Below are positions 11,254 to 24,425 of a stretch of DNA of 64,000 nt, piece by piece (within the stretch, counting starts at the first letter, position 1; each line of letters begins with the position of its first letter). The position numbers and the translations under genes were made by a program. The notes under the pieces were generated by a model. That model searched no databases. It saw nothing but the letters and a program-made list of their open reading frames with translations, and had not been told where the DNA came from. The stretch comes from Diphasiastrum complanatum (taxonomy: Eukaryota > Streptophyta > Lycopodiopsida > Lycopodiales > Lycopodiaceae). The DNA lies in assembly GCA_029204225.1 (NCBI GenBank), contig MU831910.1, positions 33,177-97,176 of the forward strand, given 5' to 3'.

Positions 11254-12020
11254 CTGGATATCCCATGACTCATAAATAAAGGATAGCACCACAATGATAC
11301 ACATACACATGTACATCAACCATTCACAAACGTCTCAAGAGTTTAACCATGTCCAGGATCACGTTCCTATCTGTGATGAAACAGTAGCAAAAGAGGATCA
11401 AACAGAGACCTACATTCCTATGTTTGAAAATGACTCGATGTTGCATTGTGCACTAATGTTAGTCAATTGCAAGATTGTACTGCCAAACGTGTCGTGGTAA
11501 TATGTTTTGGATGTCACAAAAGAGTGTGCAATTGTATCCAAAATTTTAGCTTAGAATACGGAACAGAGAATTCTGCAGTATTGGACTATGTACTGAAATC
11601 TACAGTGCACCATTAATCAGTCTATTTTGCTTACGCGTCCTTGCCACCCATGTACTGCAGTGGCTTCCCTCCTAAGCTGATGCTGCGTTATTTGTTGCAG
11701 TATATTTATTTGGCGTATAGTTATGATCAAAATCTCAGTGTTGAATCAATGAAGCATAAAAGACAGCAATAGACTAAAGCCCTACAAGCACTAGACAGGA
11801 CAATAGGTTCTCCCACGAAGAGCCCAAGCAATACCAATCAATAATCTGAAAAATGAGTGTACAAATGCCCCTATAAATACCCTACCAATGAACCCTAAAA
11901 TAGGAATTCAAAAGTAAAGGGAGGCCAAATGTGGAGGAAAATAGTGCGCCTCCTACAGGCCCCCACTCCACATATAACCATATAATAAGGGCCCAAGGCC
12001 AGTCAATGTCATAAAAAAGG
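11254..12020 (-). other. Inverted segment with the rest of the 3' LTR
   Basis: 11719-12020 is the reverse complement of LTR positions 5551-5855, with about ten small differences. 11714-11718 is CGTAT, the inverted target duplication. 11254-11713 is the original right flank, also inverted, with no recognised gene. Turning the whole segment round rebuilds a full 465-bp LTR followed by ATACG. Confidence 0.88.
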
Positions 12021-12134
12021 TACTGTAGAAAGGTAAATCCACTAAAAGGATGCTGTGAGTAGTGGCCATCTTCTCTCTAATAATAACTAAAGCGAAAATT
12101 CTCACCTCTTTTTTTAGTGAAACTTTCAGTACAG

Positions 12135-14058
12135 CAGAGAGGAAAGGTGTACCATGGCGACAAATGTCAGAGGGACTCCTTACTTCAAATGTATATGCTG
12201 AGAAGCCGCTTGTCGAAAATGCTTCTTTAGTGTACCCTGACTTGACTGTAAGCTCCTCACTGATGTCATGGAGGTTTTTCAGTTACACTTGAGCAATCTT
12301 TCAGTAGTCAAATAAATCACCCCAAAGTATTGTGCAAAAATCTAGTACAGTGGATTACTAAATTGCCTATGGTCATTGATTTTTTACCGTCATGCATGCT
12401 ATGAGAATAATATAGCATAAAACTCAGTTCATAATGATATGCACTGACTGATATGTTTTCTTCCCAATGAAATGGTTTTTTCCTTATGGCCCCATAAAAT
12501 TAGATAAATTTGATGTCTGCTTATGGCAGCATCATTTGGCATTGCTGGTTTAGTTGTAATGTATGTGCAGCATTAAGCAAATGTCATGTTGATTATGGGT
12601 GGCCCTGTGTGTCATCATGATGCCTTTTCTGCTTGCTTCCAACTGTATTTCTGTCTTGGTATGTTTAACATGATTAATAATAGAGTCCAAAAAAGTGGAG
12701 AGCTAACGAGCCGACTTTGTTTCTAGTATTTTGTCTTTGTTTTGGTAACTCGTATACATATTATGATCCTTGTTCTTATTTATTATTTATTTTTAATTAG
12801 ATCTATAAATTTTGAATTTTGAATTTTGAATTTCATTTTATTTGAATTATTATTATTTTTTCTTTCTTTTTACTGGTTGTCTTTTGCTTCTTAGTCAACA
12901 CTAGGTCTACCCAAGAGAATCCGGATTCTTTCGAGACCCAGTTAGCAACTTATGCTTGGGTACTGATGAGACATAAGCAACGTTGTTTGGCTAAGATTTT
13001 TTGTTTATTGAATTTTATATTATTGTTTTGACATAGATCCTTTGACTTTTTGAGTTGCTCGTATATTGTTTCTAAGCTTCACCTTATGACATCAATGACT
13101 TCTCTATATAAATTTGTGAAATTGGATATATTCTAATTTCACAAATAGATATTTATTTCTATCTTATGTGTGCAATTTTGCATTTATTTCAATTTCACCA
13201 GAACAGTTGCAATTTTATAGTTATTCACATTTTTTTTCTCTAGGGCTTATGACATTGATTTTACTTGATTTTGTTGATTCCCTAAACCCTAAACTGTAAA
13301 GTTTACTCTCTTATACAATCCAAAAGAACACACTCAAATGTAGATTATGTTCTTCTTGAAACATTGCACATTTTTTTTCTTAACAGATTATTTAAAGGAG
13401 TTCCATGCTTATGAAGATGGCAACCTTTCCTGGAAGGTAAGTTTCACGTCCATAAGGTTCCAGTTTTCTGTTTAGGTTTTAGGTTTCGGGTCCGCAGATG
13501 GAATGCATCTGAGCATTTTCTTTTGTTGATGCAATTGTAGATGTTGAAGATTGTTGCCCACAGGGCTGGGTTCATAACCATGTTTAGGGTTTAAGGTGGA
13601 GTTTTTTGTTTGTAGAGATATGATAGAACTGTGACACAATGCAGGCTGATTATTTAGTAGGCAGCATTAGAAGTGAAACCTGCAACATTGTCCATGATTA
13701 GATGAGTGATTCCTGATGCAAAGTCAATGGATGAAGCCATGGAAGTCCTTCAAGGAAATTGGCTCAGAGCTATTGAAGAACATCATGTTCATTACTCTTG
13801 CCGGGAGATCTCTGTTATTCTTGACATTGGCTGTTCTGTTGGAACCAGTACTTTGTGTCTTGTCGACAAATTTCCAGCAGCTCAAGTCACAGTTAAGTTT
13901 AGACTAATCAAGGGGTTTCTATTTACAAATTTACAAAGTTGTGTTTATTCATCAACTTGATTTTCTGTTAATGAATGCCAGTTGTATTGTCATTTTCTTC
14001 ACAGGGTTTAGATTTGTCTCGAGGATCTGTAGATTTACTTGAATTCGTGACTGAGTGA
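12135..14058 (+). pseudogene. Class I SAM-dependent methyltransferase, broken
   Basis: Four exon-like pieces with canonical splice signals. (1) 12135-12247 (KGVPWRQMSEGLLTS, NASLVYPDLT), donor GTAAGC; this link is less certain. (2) 13387-13436 (YLKEFHAYEDGNLSWK), donor GTAAGT. (3) 13661-13891 (AALEVKPATLSMI, GNWLRAIEEHHVHY), including SAM-binding motif I, ILDIGCSVGTSTLC. (4) from 14005 (GLDLSRGSV). The pieces resemble plant, possibly plastid, methyltransferases I recall with a YHAYxxGNLxWEAA block before motif I. Exon 3 has TGA at 13703 where Arg is expected (CGA to TGA). After GLDLS the sequence leaves the family and stops at TGA 14056, so the catalytic C-terminal half is lost. An exon between pieces 1 and 2 is probably also missing. 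Confidence 0.72.
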
Positions 14059-14982
14059 ATTAAATCATGTGAATCATCACTCACTAACTCCCTTAATTCG
14101 CCAAAATGATTTTTCAATGTTGTTTCTCTAATATCTGAATCTAAAATGAAGAACTCATATTTGTAACAGGTTGTTCAAATGAGTCATTGACTAAAAAGTA
14201 CTTAAATGAGAAATTTCAGATGATATTGTTGACGGGGAAACACAAAGGGTAATAGGATGAGAACCTAAAGGTGTGGCCTCATAATAATAGCTTTCATTAG
14301 TTGATGACTCAGATGTGGTTACGTACTGTGTTACAACTACAAGAATAGAAGAAGAAAAACTACTTGCCATCATGAAAATAATAAAATTTTGATTCTATTC
14401 TTAGGCCAAGCATAGACAGAAATAAAAATTTGAACTGGAAAATCTACACAGCAAACAAAATTTTGACATTATGCTATGTTAGTCATAGAAAGAGTTAAAC
14501 ATCCTGTCCAACACCAATAGAAGTAGACACTGATATTCACAAAGCCCACATTTAACATAAAATCAACAATAAAAAAGATAATTTTCACCTGCAAAAGAAA
14601 TTTCTTAAATGTTAGAGGGTTTCTTACTTGTAATTAGGTTTAGGGTTAGGGTTTAAGGTTTCATTCTAACGATAGGATTAGGGTTGGTAAAGTCGAGTTG
14701 GTTGCGGTCATCGAAAAAGTTGGTCGCAAAATTCATCGGTAGAGTTGGTGATGGTATCCGATCAAAAAAGGGGCCCACTAAATTTTGGAGGTTAAAAGTT
14801 TTCTTTATTTAAGGACCCAAAGACTAGGACATGGCAACTCATTTGCAAATTTGCGCTCAAGGCTATCGTCAGAACAATATATGCATCCATTCGACGATCT
14901 TCTATAATCTCATGCATAATTTTCAGCAATCCACTTTCTGTTGAGGTATTATTTTTTATTTTTTAATTTTATTTTATTTTTT
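14059..14982. other. Intergenic with short telomere-like block
   Basis: No gene recognised. 14637-14661 contains GTTTAGGGTTAGGGTTTAAGG, about three plant-telomere-type units, too short to be a telomere. Confidence 0.5.
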
Positions 14983-15603
14983 TATGCTCAGCATAGTATT
15001 ACAAAGGTTAAATATATTTACGTAGATATTTTGAGTTTTTAAAATACATTAAAACTTACTATTTATGTTATGCTGAGCATAACATAGAAACATCCTATGC
15101 TATGGTTATTCAGAAAGAAAAGTTTATTTTTTTTATTAATCCTATGTTGAGCATAGTAAGTTCTTTTATTTTTCATAGATTCGCTATGCTCAACATAGGA
15201 ACCTCTCTTCCTCTTGCTCGTGATCTATGTTGAGTGTAGCGTCTCTTCAGTCTCCATGAGGTTATGTTATGCTCAATAGGATATTCCCTTCCTCTCACCC
15301 GTGTTCTATGCTGAGCATAACATCTCTTCAAACTCCATGAGATTATGATATGCTCAGCATAGGATATCCTCTTTCGCTTGCCCGCTCAACATAGAACACG
15401 GACGAGAGGAAGAGGATACCATATGCTGAGCATAGCATAACCCCGTGGAGGATGAAGAGACGCTATGCTCAGCATAGAACGCGAGTGAGAGGAAGAGAAT
15501 ATCCTATGTTGAGCATAATATAACCTCGTGGTGACTGAAGAGACGCTATGCTCAGCATAGATTGCGGGTGAGAGGAAGAGAGGTTCCTATGTTGAGCATA
15601 TGC
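14983..15603. repeat. Cluster of TATGCTgAGCATA palindromes with a 200-bp inverted repeat
   Basis: The near-palindrome TATGCTGAGCATA/TATGCTCAGCATA and variants recur about a dozen times. Positions 15185-15384 and 15399-15600 are reverse complements, separated by a 14-base loop. Each arm holds about 2.4 tandem units of 81-83 bp (starts near 15185, 15268 and 15349), each with two palindromes and a CTCTTCCTCT block. A transcript would fold into one very long hairpin. It abuts a truncated copia fragment. Confidence 0.9.
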
Positions 15604-15960
15604 TGAGTGCACTAGCTCAAATTGATGATGAGTCTTGATTTTGGATCTTGGAAAAGGCCTTCTATGAGATTTGGCAATAACACAAGCTTCACAAGGTTGA
15701 AGCTCCTTTGACATAGACTTTGAAGATCCAATAGCTTTTCCATCTAGATGTCATGGCCTTGAAATTGGGGTGGCCCAATCTCTTGTTCCATAGATATTCT
15801 TGAGTAATCTTGGTTTGTAGGCAATCTCACAAATGTTAGCACTCTCACTAGAATCTAGTTTGTACAACTTCCCAAATCTATATCCTCTAGCAATCACTTC
15901 ATCCTCTCTCTTGATGACATGTGTCAACATCAAATTTGACATCTAAACCATTATCAAACA
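15604..15960 (-). pseudogene. Copia protease/preintegrase fragment
   Basis: Minus-strand reading gives VIKREDEVIARG, GKLYKLDSSESANI and then, after a frameshift, LGHPNFKAM. Past another shift it gives the CVIAKSHRRPFPRSK segment of the GAG-pre-integrase/integrase border. It matches the 3560-4490 family closely. Both ends are truncated, and the left end meets the palindrome cluster directly. Confidence 0.8.
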
Positions 15961-16261
15961 CTAATGTACAGATAGGAGGAGGAGAAAAAGTAAGAAGCAT
16001 ACACAAAATGTGTATGAAAGAAAGAGGTCGATGAATGCAGTCTTGTAGTAGCAGACACATATTATTAGACTAATGATTTAGTGCTAGCAGTAGCAGTTTT
16101 TAATAAGGGAGAATACCTCTTTTACCTCCATGCGCTGATCTGGGAAACAGAGAGCACTAAAAAATACCATTGTTGTAATATAGACAAGTAATAGTTCTTC
16201 TACTCAATCTCCAAGGAGATTGACAAGAGAAAGAAGAGCACCAGTCATATTTGTGCTTGAC
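15961..16261. other. No gene seen
   Basis: Spacer between two copia fragments of opposite orientation. No coherent frame. Confidence 0.4.
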
Positions 16262-18183
16262 AGCTCTACAAATACAAATATGGACCAGATAGCAACGCAT
16301 CAAGATATAAAGCTAGACTTGTTGCTAAAGGTTTCTCACAGACATCTCAAGATATTACTACTCAACCTCAAGAGACAGGTTGGAGAGATAGAGATAAAGC
16401 TTTTGGTGCAAGAAGGAATGAGATTGCAGGTGACAAACGCAAGGAGAAGGATGTACCGTGGGATACATTTTCACCAGGAAGCTGATCACCTGACATGAAG
16501 CTCCCTAAGTGGTTTGAGAGATTGTTGGAGAGCCGTGACACGGATGACTTTCCAAGATCATCTAGCCAGGGAGAGCTACGATCAACAAGAGAAAAGACAC
16601 AACCTGAAAGGTATGAAGCAAATTATGCTCTCTTATCTAGCATTATTTAAAGCAAGGAACCTTCGACTTATGGTGAAGCAAAGGATGATGACATTTGGGT
16701 CAAGGCCATGGGAGAGGAGATGGAGTCAATTGCAAAGCATAGCACATGGGACTTAGCAGAACCACCAGTTGGCAAGAAACCCATTGGTTGCAAATGGGTA
16801 TACAGGACTAAGTACCATGCAGATGGAAGTATAGCAAAGCACAAGGCAAGATTGGTGATCAAAGGGTATGCACAAAGTAAAGGCATCGACTATGAGGAGA
16901 CCTTTGCGCCAGTATGTAAGTGGAATACTCTACGTCTACTTGTTGCTTTAGCTTCACATTTTGGTTGGCCTTTGCATCAGATGGATGTGAAATCTGCTTT
17001 TCTAAATGGTGAGTTAGAAGAAGATGTGTTCATGGATAAACCTGAAGGTTTTGTAGCGAAGGGACAGGAAAATATGTCGCTTGCAGAAAGCGCTTTATGG
17101 TCTTAAATAGACACCACGTGCGTGGTATAGCAGGATTGATGCCTACTTTCGTTCAAAGGGAATGGTGAGAACACGTTCTGATCCAAATCTATATGTCTTA
17201 TGCTTTGATGGTATGGTTGCTTTGATTGTTCTTTATGTTGATGACTTGATTATTACGGGAAATAATCAAGAGATGATAGATATGATCAAGAAAGATCTCA
17301 TGGAACAATTCGAGATGACAGATCTCAACCTGATGCATTATTGCCTTGGAATAGAGGTGTGGCAAAAAGGACACGAAGTGGGTTTAACACAGGTGAAGTA
17401 TGTCAAAGAGTTGCTACACAGGTTTAGGTTGCAGGATTGAAAACCAATGAATACTCCTATTGAACTAGGTAAAAAGCTTTCTAAGCTTGATGAGTCACAG
17501 TCATTTGATGCTACGCTGTATAGGCAGTTAGTAGGGAGCTTGATTTACCTTACCACGACTAGACCAGATATATGCTATGCTGTTGGCATTGTAAGTCAGT
17601 TTATGGCATCACCTATGGAAACGCATTGGAAGGCAGCTAAACGCATTTTGTGTTATGTGAAAGGCACTTCAGAGTATGGCTTGATTTACAGGAAACATGA
17701 TGGTTTACTTGAGTTGTGTGGCTATGTGGATGCGGATTGGGGAGGTGACTATGATGATCTTAGATCCACCACAGGGTATGTATTCCAGTTTTGTGGTAGT
17801 TGCTTTTCCTGGTCTAGTAAGAAGCAAAGTACAATTGCTCTATCCACCACAGAAGCAGAGTATAAGGCAATGTGTAGTGCAGCACAAGAAGCTATATGGT
17901 TGAGACAAATCTTGGAAGAAGTTGGCATGAAGCAAAAAAATCTCATGACATTACATAGCGACAGTCAGAGTGGCATTCAGCTAGCAAAGAATCCAGTGTT
18001 CCATGTGAGAACTAAACACGTTGAGATTCAGTATCACTTTATACGTGAGAGGTTGTTGAGTCGTGAAATTCATGTTGTCCATTGTAGTACAGAAGAACAA
18101 CTAGTTGATATTTTCACTAAGCCACTTGTTGGAGAAAAGTTTGATAAGTTTAGATCAAAGCTTTATGTACTTAAAGTTTGTTG
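16262..18183 (+). pseudogene. Copia pol: integrase tail, RT, RNase H
   Basis: Begins with a short RT-like scrap (SRYKARLVAKGFSQT) joined directly to the integrase tail/linker of another copia (DITTQPQETGWRDRDK). The RT follows: GCKWVYRTKYHADGS, KARLVIKGYAQSKGIDYEE, QMDVKSAFLNGELEED. There is a frameshift near 17095, then catalytic VLYVDDLIITG and, after TGA at 17438, RNase H (YVDADWGGD, STTEAEYKAM, LHSDSQSG, RTKHVEIQYHFIRE). The frame ends KLYVLKVC at 18184. Gag, protease and the integrase core are missing. The family matches the minus-strand element at 43.1-44.5 kb. Confidence 0.9.
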
Positions 18184-18229
18184 ACTTTAAAGCTATGTAT
18201 ATGACTGTATAAAAAGTAGACTCTACTTT

Positions 18230-18519
18230 AAGGGAGAGAGTTAGAATTAAAGTAGAATCACTGTGCTAGTGTACTGTGGGTCCGATCAGTTGATAAGGAT
18301 TAGTTGGCCTCGCCACAAGGCAAGTCGACAGGACACGCGTCCCGCCCACGGCAACCTGGGTCATGATGGGTTGCCTGAGTGAACAACTATATGTACAGTG
18401 TAATTTAATTTTGAGAAATATAGTTGCTATGTGAGCTTGCTATGGAGAGTATTTTCTGTCTGTGTTGTGTAGCATGATCTGTGTTCCTATGCAAAGCAAA
18501 TTCTAAGTGTTCCCACATG
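18230..18519 (+). repeat. Copia 3' LTR (family shared with 43.1 kb)
   Basis: A purine tract (AAGGGAGAGAG) at about 18229 is followed by TTAGAATTAAAG. Sequence from about 18265 to 18415 is repeated, inverted, at 43056-43200. The right end near 18519 is estimated from a terminal CA. Confidence 0.7.

Positions 18520-20574
<2,055 letters not shown>

Positions 20575-20647
<73 letters not shown>
20575..20647. repeat. (CT)n microsatellite, 73 bp
   Basis: Uninterrupted CT array. Confidence 0.98.
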
Positions 20648-20650
<3 letters not shown>

Positions 20651-21449
20651 CTTGCGAGCTTGAATACTCCTGAGCATTCTAGCTCACTTCTTAGTGTTGT
20701 TTTAGAGATTGCTATTGGAATGGATGCAACTAATGGATCTAAAAAAAAAAAATTGTTCAATTTATTTGATGGTCAAGTGGAAGATCAAGAGGTTGATCTC
20801 AAAGGGCTTCACCAATACAAAAGGAAAGGTGGCAATTTGGAGCTAGAGCATCAAAGGGAAGTCAAGTGGAAAAGATACTTTGGATCTATTTTTGCAGGTT
20901 ATTGAAGAGTAAATTAAGGTCAAAGGTGTAGCAAGGAAGTGTTGTTCAAGTTTACTTTACTTGTTCTATCTCATGTTTGAGAAATTTCATGTGAATGTGT
21001 GTGCAAATTGACAAGATATGGTGAAACTAGTTACATTGTTTTGCATCATTTTGATGTTGGAGTTGTACTAGCATTCTTGGATGGTTTTACTGATGGAAAT
21101 AAATCTAAGGAACGGCTCATTATATCACTCATTCATTGTCAAGTCATCAAGTGATGATGATATTTTATGGCAAGATGGAGATGGAGGCTCATTCATGATT
21201 TTCATGGAGGATACATATCAAGAAAGGACAAAGATTGAGGAGACATGCAAGCATTGGTTGATTACTCACATTTATTGTTTGGTTGTTGTTATTTTCTAGA
21301 TATTTCAAAGTTTGAATCAAGGAGGAATCATTGCATTTACATGTAAGAAATAGTGAAGCATCCAATGTGGACACTATTATCTATATCAATTATGAAATAT
21401 ATTATAAAACCATAGAAAGGAAGTCTATGCTTAGGATGGAAATCATTCT
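20648..21449. other. No gene recognised
   Basis: A lysine-rich 81-codon open frame at 20660-20905 shows no domain. The region probably belongs to retroelement leader or 3' sequence. Confidence 0.4.
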
Positions 21450-22000
21450 TAAGATGGATCAAAGTAGTGTGGTCAAATCTATGCTAAAACTAGTTGAAGA
21501 GGGAGTGTGAAAATTGTCAACTAGTTTAGTTGATTTATCTTGCCAATTTTGAGGCCAACGTGAGTAGAGATAGATTTATTTTTGTCAATAAAAACCTAAA
21601 CAGTGTTTTTACTATTTTTGGAAATTACAAATTGGATGAGGTCGGATTTGGACCCATTGTAATTGGCATGATATAGATAAATTGCATCTAGACTAGAATT
21701 TCTAGGTTTTTTTTATGAAGTACCAAGAAGTTATCATTTAGGGCAAGTTTAGGGCAATTGGCCAAGTGAAATTTTGACAGCTATAAATATCAGTACCAGT
21801 GTGGAGAATTCTATTCTCATTTTATGTGGAGAATTCATCTCTTTTGATTCTATGTCCATCTCATGTGTATTTCTCAAGATATCTTGATTTCTAGTGTCTA
21901 GAATGTGATTTTTATTGTTGATCTTGCATCCACACATGTGAATGACTGTAGTCTATTGTTGTTGTATGGATAGGGATGGTACCAAATTGGATCTAGTGCT
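21450..22000 (+). mobile_element. Copia-C-like pol tail plus LTR fragment
   Basis: The coding tail KSMLKLVEEGV and the purine tract before TGTGAAAATTGTCAACTAGT match the 3' end of copia-C. Here the element is on the plus strand. A TATA box (CTATAAATAT) lies near 21781 and a CACATGTG palindrome near 21930, in the same order as in copia-C's LTR. Only the 3' end of the element remains. Confidence 0.7.
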
Positions 22001-22364
22001 TTTGATTAGATCTTCATGCATTTCCAAGTTCTAGCCTATGTAAAGTGATGATTTCTATCTTGTAGCTAAATCTAGATGTGCAACCAAAAAAGATCTTAGA
22101 TCCATCAAGTGTGTCTTGGATATGATTTTCTCACAGTCCCTCTAAATAGTGTTGTGAAATTGATAACATATCCAGAACCTCAATAGAATTGGAGTGATTG
22201 GCATGGTTTGTGTTGTCACCAATTGAGGATGCGCAAGTATATGGTTTGAATTCAAATGATTATTCTTTAGAGGAGCAACACATGCAGGGATGCAAGATCT
22301 CAAGGGAAAATCACACATACATTGATGGATTTCTAGACATGCATGGAACCATTGTTACATGGGG

Positions 22365-22477
22365 GGGGAAGGCCCTGACTGAGGGCATTCCTTGCTGGGA
22401 GGGCCCTTTCCCGAGGGCGGGAGCCCGAGGGCAGTCCCCAACCAGCAAGGAAGGCCTGAGGGCTTCGGGCCTTCCCC
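22365..22477. repeat. GC-rich hairpin, 113 bp
   Basis: Ends GGGGAAGGCCC and GGGCCTTCCCC are inverted repeats. The arms extend about 35 bp with a few mismatches (TTCCTTGCTGG pairs with CCAGCAAGGAA). The interior repeats CCCGAGGGC. It is much more GC-rich than its surroundings. Confidence 0.8.
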
Positions 22478-22520
22478 TACGTAATGCCATTGTGCGAAGG
22501 TTTTTTTTTTTTTTCCATTT

Positions 22521-22640
22521 TTTGGCCGTACGGTACGGCCGTACAGCCGTATACATGGACCAGTATTTTTTATTTTTATTTTTTCGTTTTTTGGCCGTAC
22601 GGTACCGTACGGACGTACGCGTGGACCAGTTTTTTTATTT
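22521..22640. repeat. Duplicated GTACGGTAC palindromic block
   Basis: TTGGCCGTACGGTAC followed by a GGACCAG tail occurs twice, about 70 bp apart, separated by T-rich stretches. Each copy is itself rich in GTAC palindromes. Confidence 0.75.
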
Positions 22641-22738
22641 TTCAATTTTTTGCCCTTTTTTTTTTGCAAATTTTTTTACGTTTGTGGTGGAATGTGGATG
22701 TGGACAGCCAATGACGGGCTGCCACATAGCACATGCAC

Positions 22739-22828
22739 ATTCCACCGGAGAGAGGAGAGAGAACGTGCATTTCACTGGAGAGAGGAGAGAGAAAGTAAAT
22801 TCCACCGGAGAGAGGAGAGAGAATGATA
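22739..22828 (+). repeat. 30-bp tandem repeat, three copies
   Basis: Units start at 22739, 22769 and 22799 with consensus ATTCCACCGGAGAGAGGAGA plus ten more bases. Copies differ at a few positions. Confidence 0.9.
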
Positions 22829-22899
22829 GATTCCTAAGAGAGAGAAAATTGGATGGACATTATGCTCCTGGAGGTGGTCCCAAAATACAAAGGACACCT

Positions 22900-23729
22900 G
22901 AGCACAAGGCATTACGTGCATATAAATAGTTCCATTGGCCACCCTTTATTGACAAATTGTGTGTTTGAGGAACGCACCAATGGAAAAGAAGAATATTTAA
23001 CTAGGAATGTAAAGGGTACTTATGTAATGGTCTGTGCCACTAGATTTATCAAGGTTGGGAAAATTGTTCAACAAGTATAGTTTCAAGCGTCCTTTGCTAA
23101 TATGTTTGCAAAAGACAATAAGTCAAATGGGAATATTTAAATTTTTTTTATATGCAAATATGTATAATCCATGCATTTCTGATTGTATTTGATTTGTGTA
23201 ATTAAATTTGTCAAATCATAGGAGAACTATTTGGCTAATGTATGTGAAATTTGTAAATATATAAATATGTAGAAGCAGGGAATTCTTTGAGTTTATTGAA
23301 TGTTAACAAGTTGGAATGAAGAATATTCTAAAAGATACATTGGTATGTTGGTATATTGTTGGTATATTGGTAGTTTTATTGTTGCTTATGATGATTTTCA
23401 TTCCAGCATCATGTTTATTATTGTGATTTTCATTGAAACCCATCAGTGAAGAAGTAGAATATCTTAAGAGAATTACAAATGGCACTTATGTAAATGGTTT
23501 GTGCCACTAGATCTATGATCAAGGCTGGGGAGGAATTGTTCATCAAGTGTAGTAGGAGAACAATTCGTAAAGTATAGTCTCAATTGTCATTTGCCTAGAT
23601 GTTTACAAAAGATAATAAGTGAAAGCTATTGTATGTGAAATTTATAACTATGTAAATACGTAGAAGAGTGCAATTTTTTGATCTCATTGAATGTTAACAA
23701 GTTGGAAAGAATAATGGTCTAATAGATAC
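22900..23729 (+). repeat. Degenerate tandem repeats cut by copia-B
   Basis: The block CTTATGTAA-TGG-TGTGCCACTAG recurs at 23019 and 23484 (spacing about 465 bp). The block GATACATTG-TATGTTG at 23336 recurs across the copia-B insertion (23725 and 28922). A third unit continues at about 28977-29040. Such repeats just outside a CACTA-like transposase gene could be subterminal repeats of that transposon (inference). Confidence 0.65.
23725..23729. repeat. Target-site duplication GATAC (left)
   Basis: GATAC before copia-B, repeated exactly at 28922-28926. Confidence 0.95.
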
Positions 23730-24411
23730 TGTAAAAATTACAGCAAATAAGGATCCTAAAACACTTGAAATGATGAGGAAAACAATAGATTATGATTTCA
23801 TAAGATTAGCACAAGTTGAACCATCAAAATCCATCAAAAACCTATGCTTGAACCTCACTAAATGGCCCAAATCCTTGAAGAAGGCTTCACACGTGTGAAA
23901 GTACGGCCTCCCACAGTCTGAGTACTGTACACCAGACCTACATTCAATCCTATAATCATTAGTAATCACAAGTACTCAAACAATTATGAACATAGAGAGC
24001 AATTGCACCATTATGAGAGAAAAAACATGAAATTGCTTGATTGATTTTGGTGAGATATCATCACCTATATATACAAGATCCATCATGGTTTTGGGCAGGT
24101 ATGAGTAGCCCTAAACCTATCCCTAATGCTAATTTTGGTGGATCTTTCATCCCTACCAAGTTAGGGTTGGAATCTTGGAGATCCCTCAACAATGCAAAAA
24201 TTACCAAAAATAGCTCCTATTTTTTCTCCCTTGTATCTAAGCATAATTTGGACTCATTCCAAAGGTTCTAACACTTAGGTCTACTTGAGAACATCCTTAT
24301 GAATGGAATCCTATGCTATTTGGCACGTGTGACAAGCCACATCATGACCATTTAACTATTTACAAGTCATATGACCAAAACTAGTCAAGCTAGAATTGTG
24401 AATTTTTAACA
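23730..24411 (-). repeat. Copia-B 3' LTR, 682 bp
   Basis: On the minus strand it starts TGTTAAAAATTC and ends TTTTTACA. It contains the 14-bp palindrome TTCACACGTGTGAA at 23886-23899. Confidence 0.95.
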
Positions 24412-24425
24412 CTCCTCCTCACTAT

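Larger units (their letters stand above)
5391..12020 (+). mobile_element. Ty3/gypsy chromovirus-like retrotransposon, decayed, 3' end inverted
   Basis: Order: 5' LTR, tRNA-iMet primer site, Gag with zinc knuckle, protease, reverse transcriptase, RNase H, integrase, chromodomain-like tail, purine tract, first third of the 3' LTR. A 767-bp inverted segment then carries the rest of the LTR. Protein order PR-RT-RH-IN defines Ty3/gypsy; the C-terminal chromodomain-like block suggests a chromovirus. Five in-frame TAG codons, a TAA, frameshifts in gag and a deletion between RT and RNase H make it non-autonomous. The LTR copies differ by roughly 4-5 percent by eye, so it is older than the two copia elements at 23-35 kb. 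Confidence 0.9.

Noticed and set aside
14637-14661. Interstitial telomere
   Set aside because: Only about three imperfect TTTAGGG units; too short to claim a telomere or fusion site.
22198-22929. 243-codon open frame
   Set aside because: It runs through a GC-rich hairpin, T-runs and 30-bp repeats and shows no domain; judged to be chance openness.
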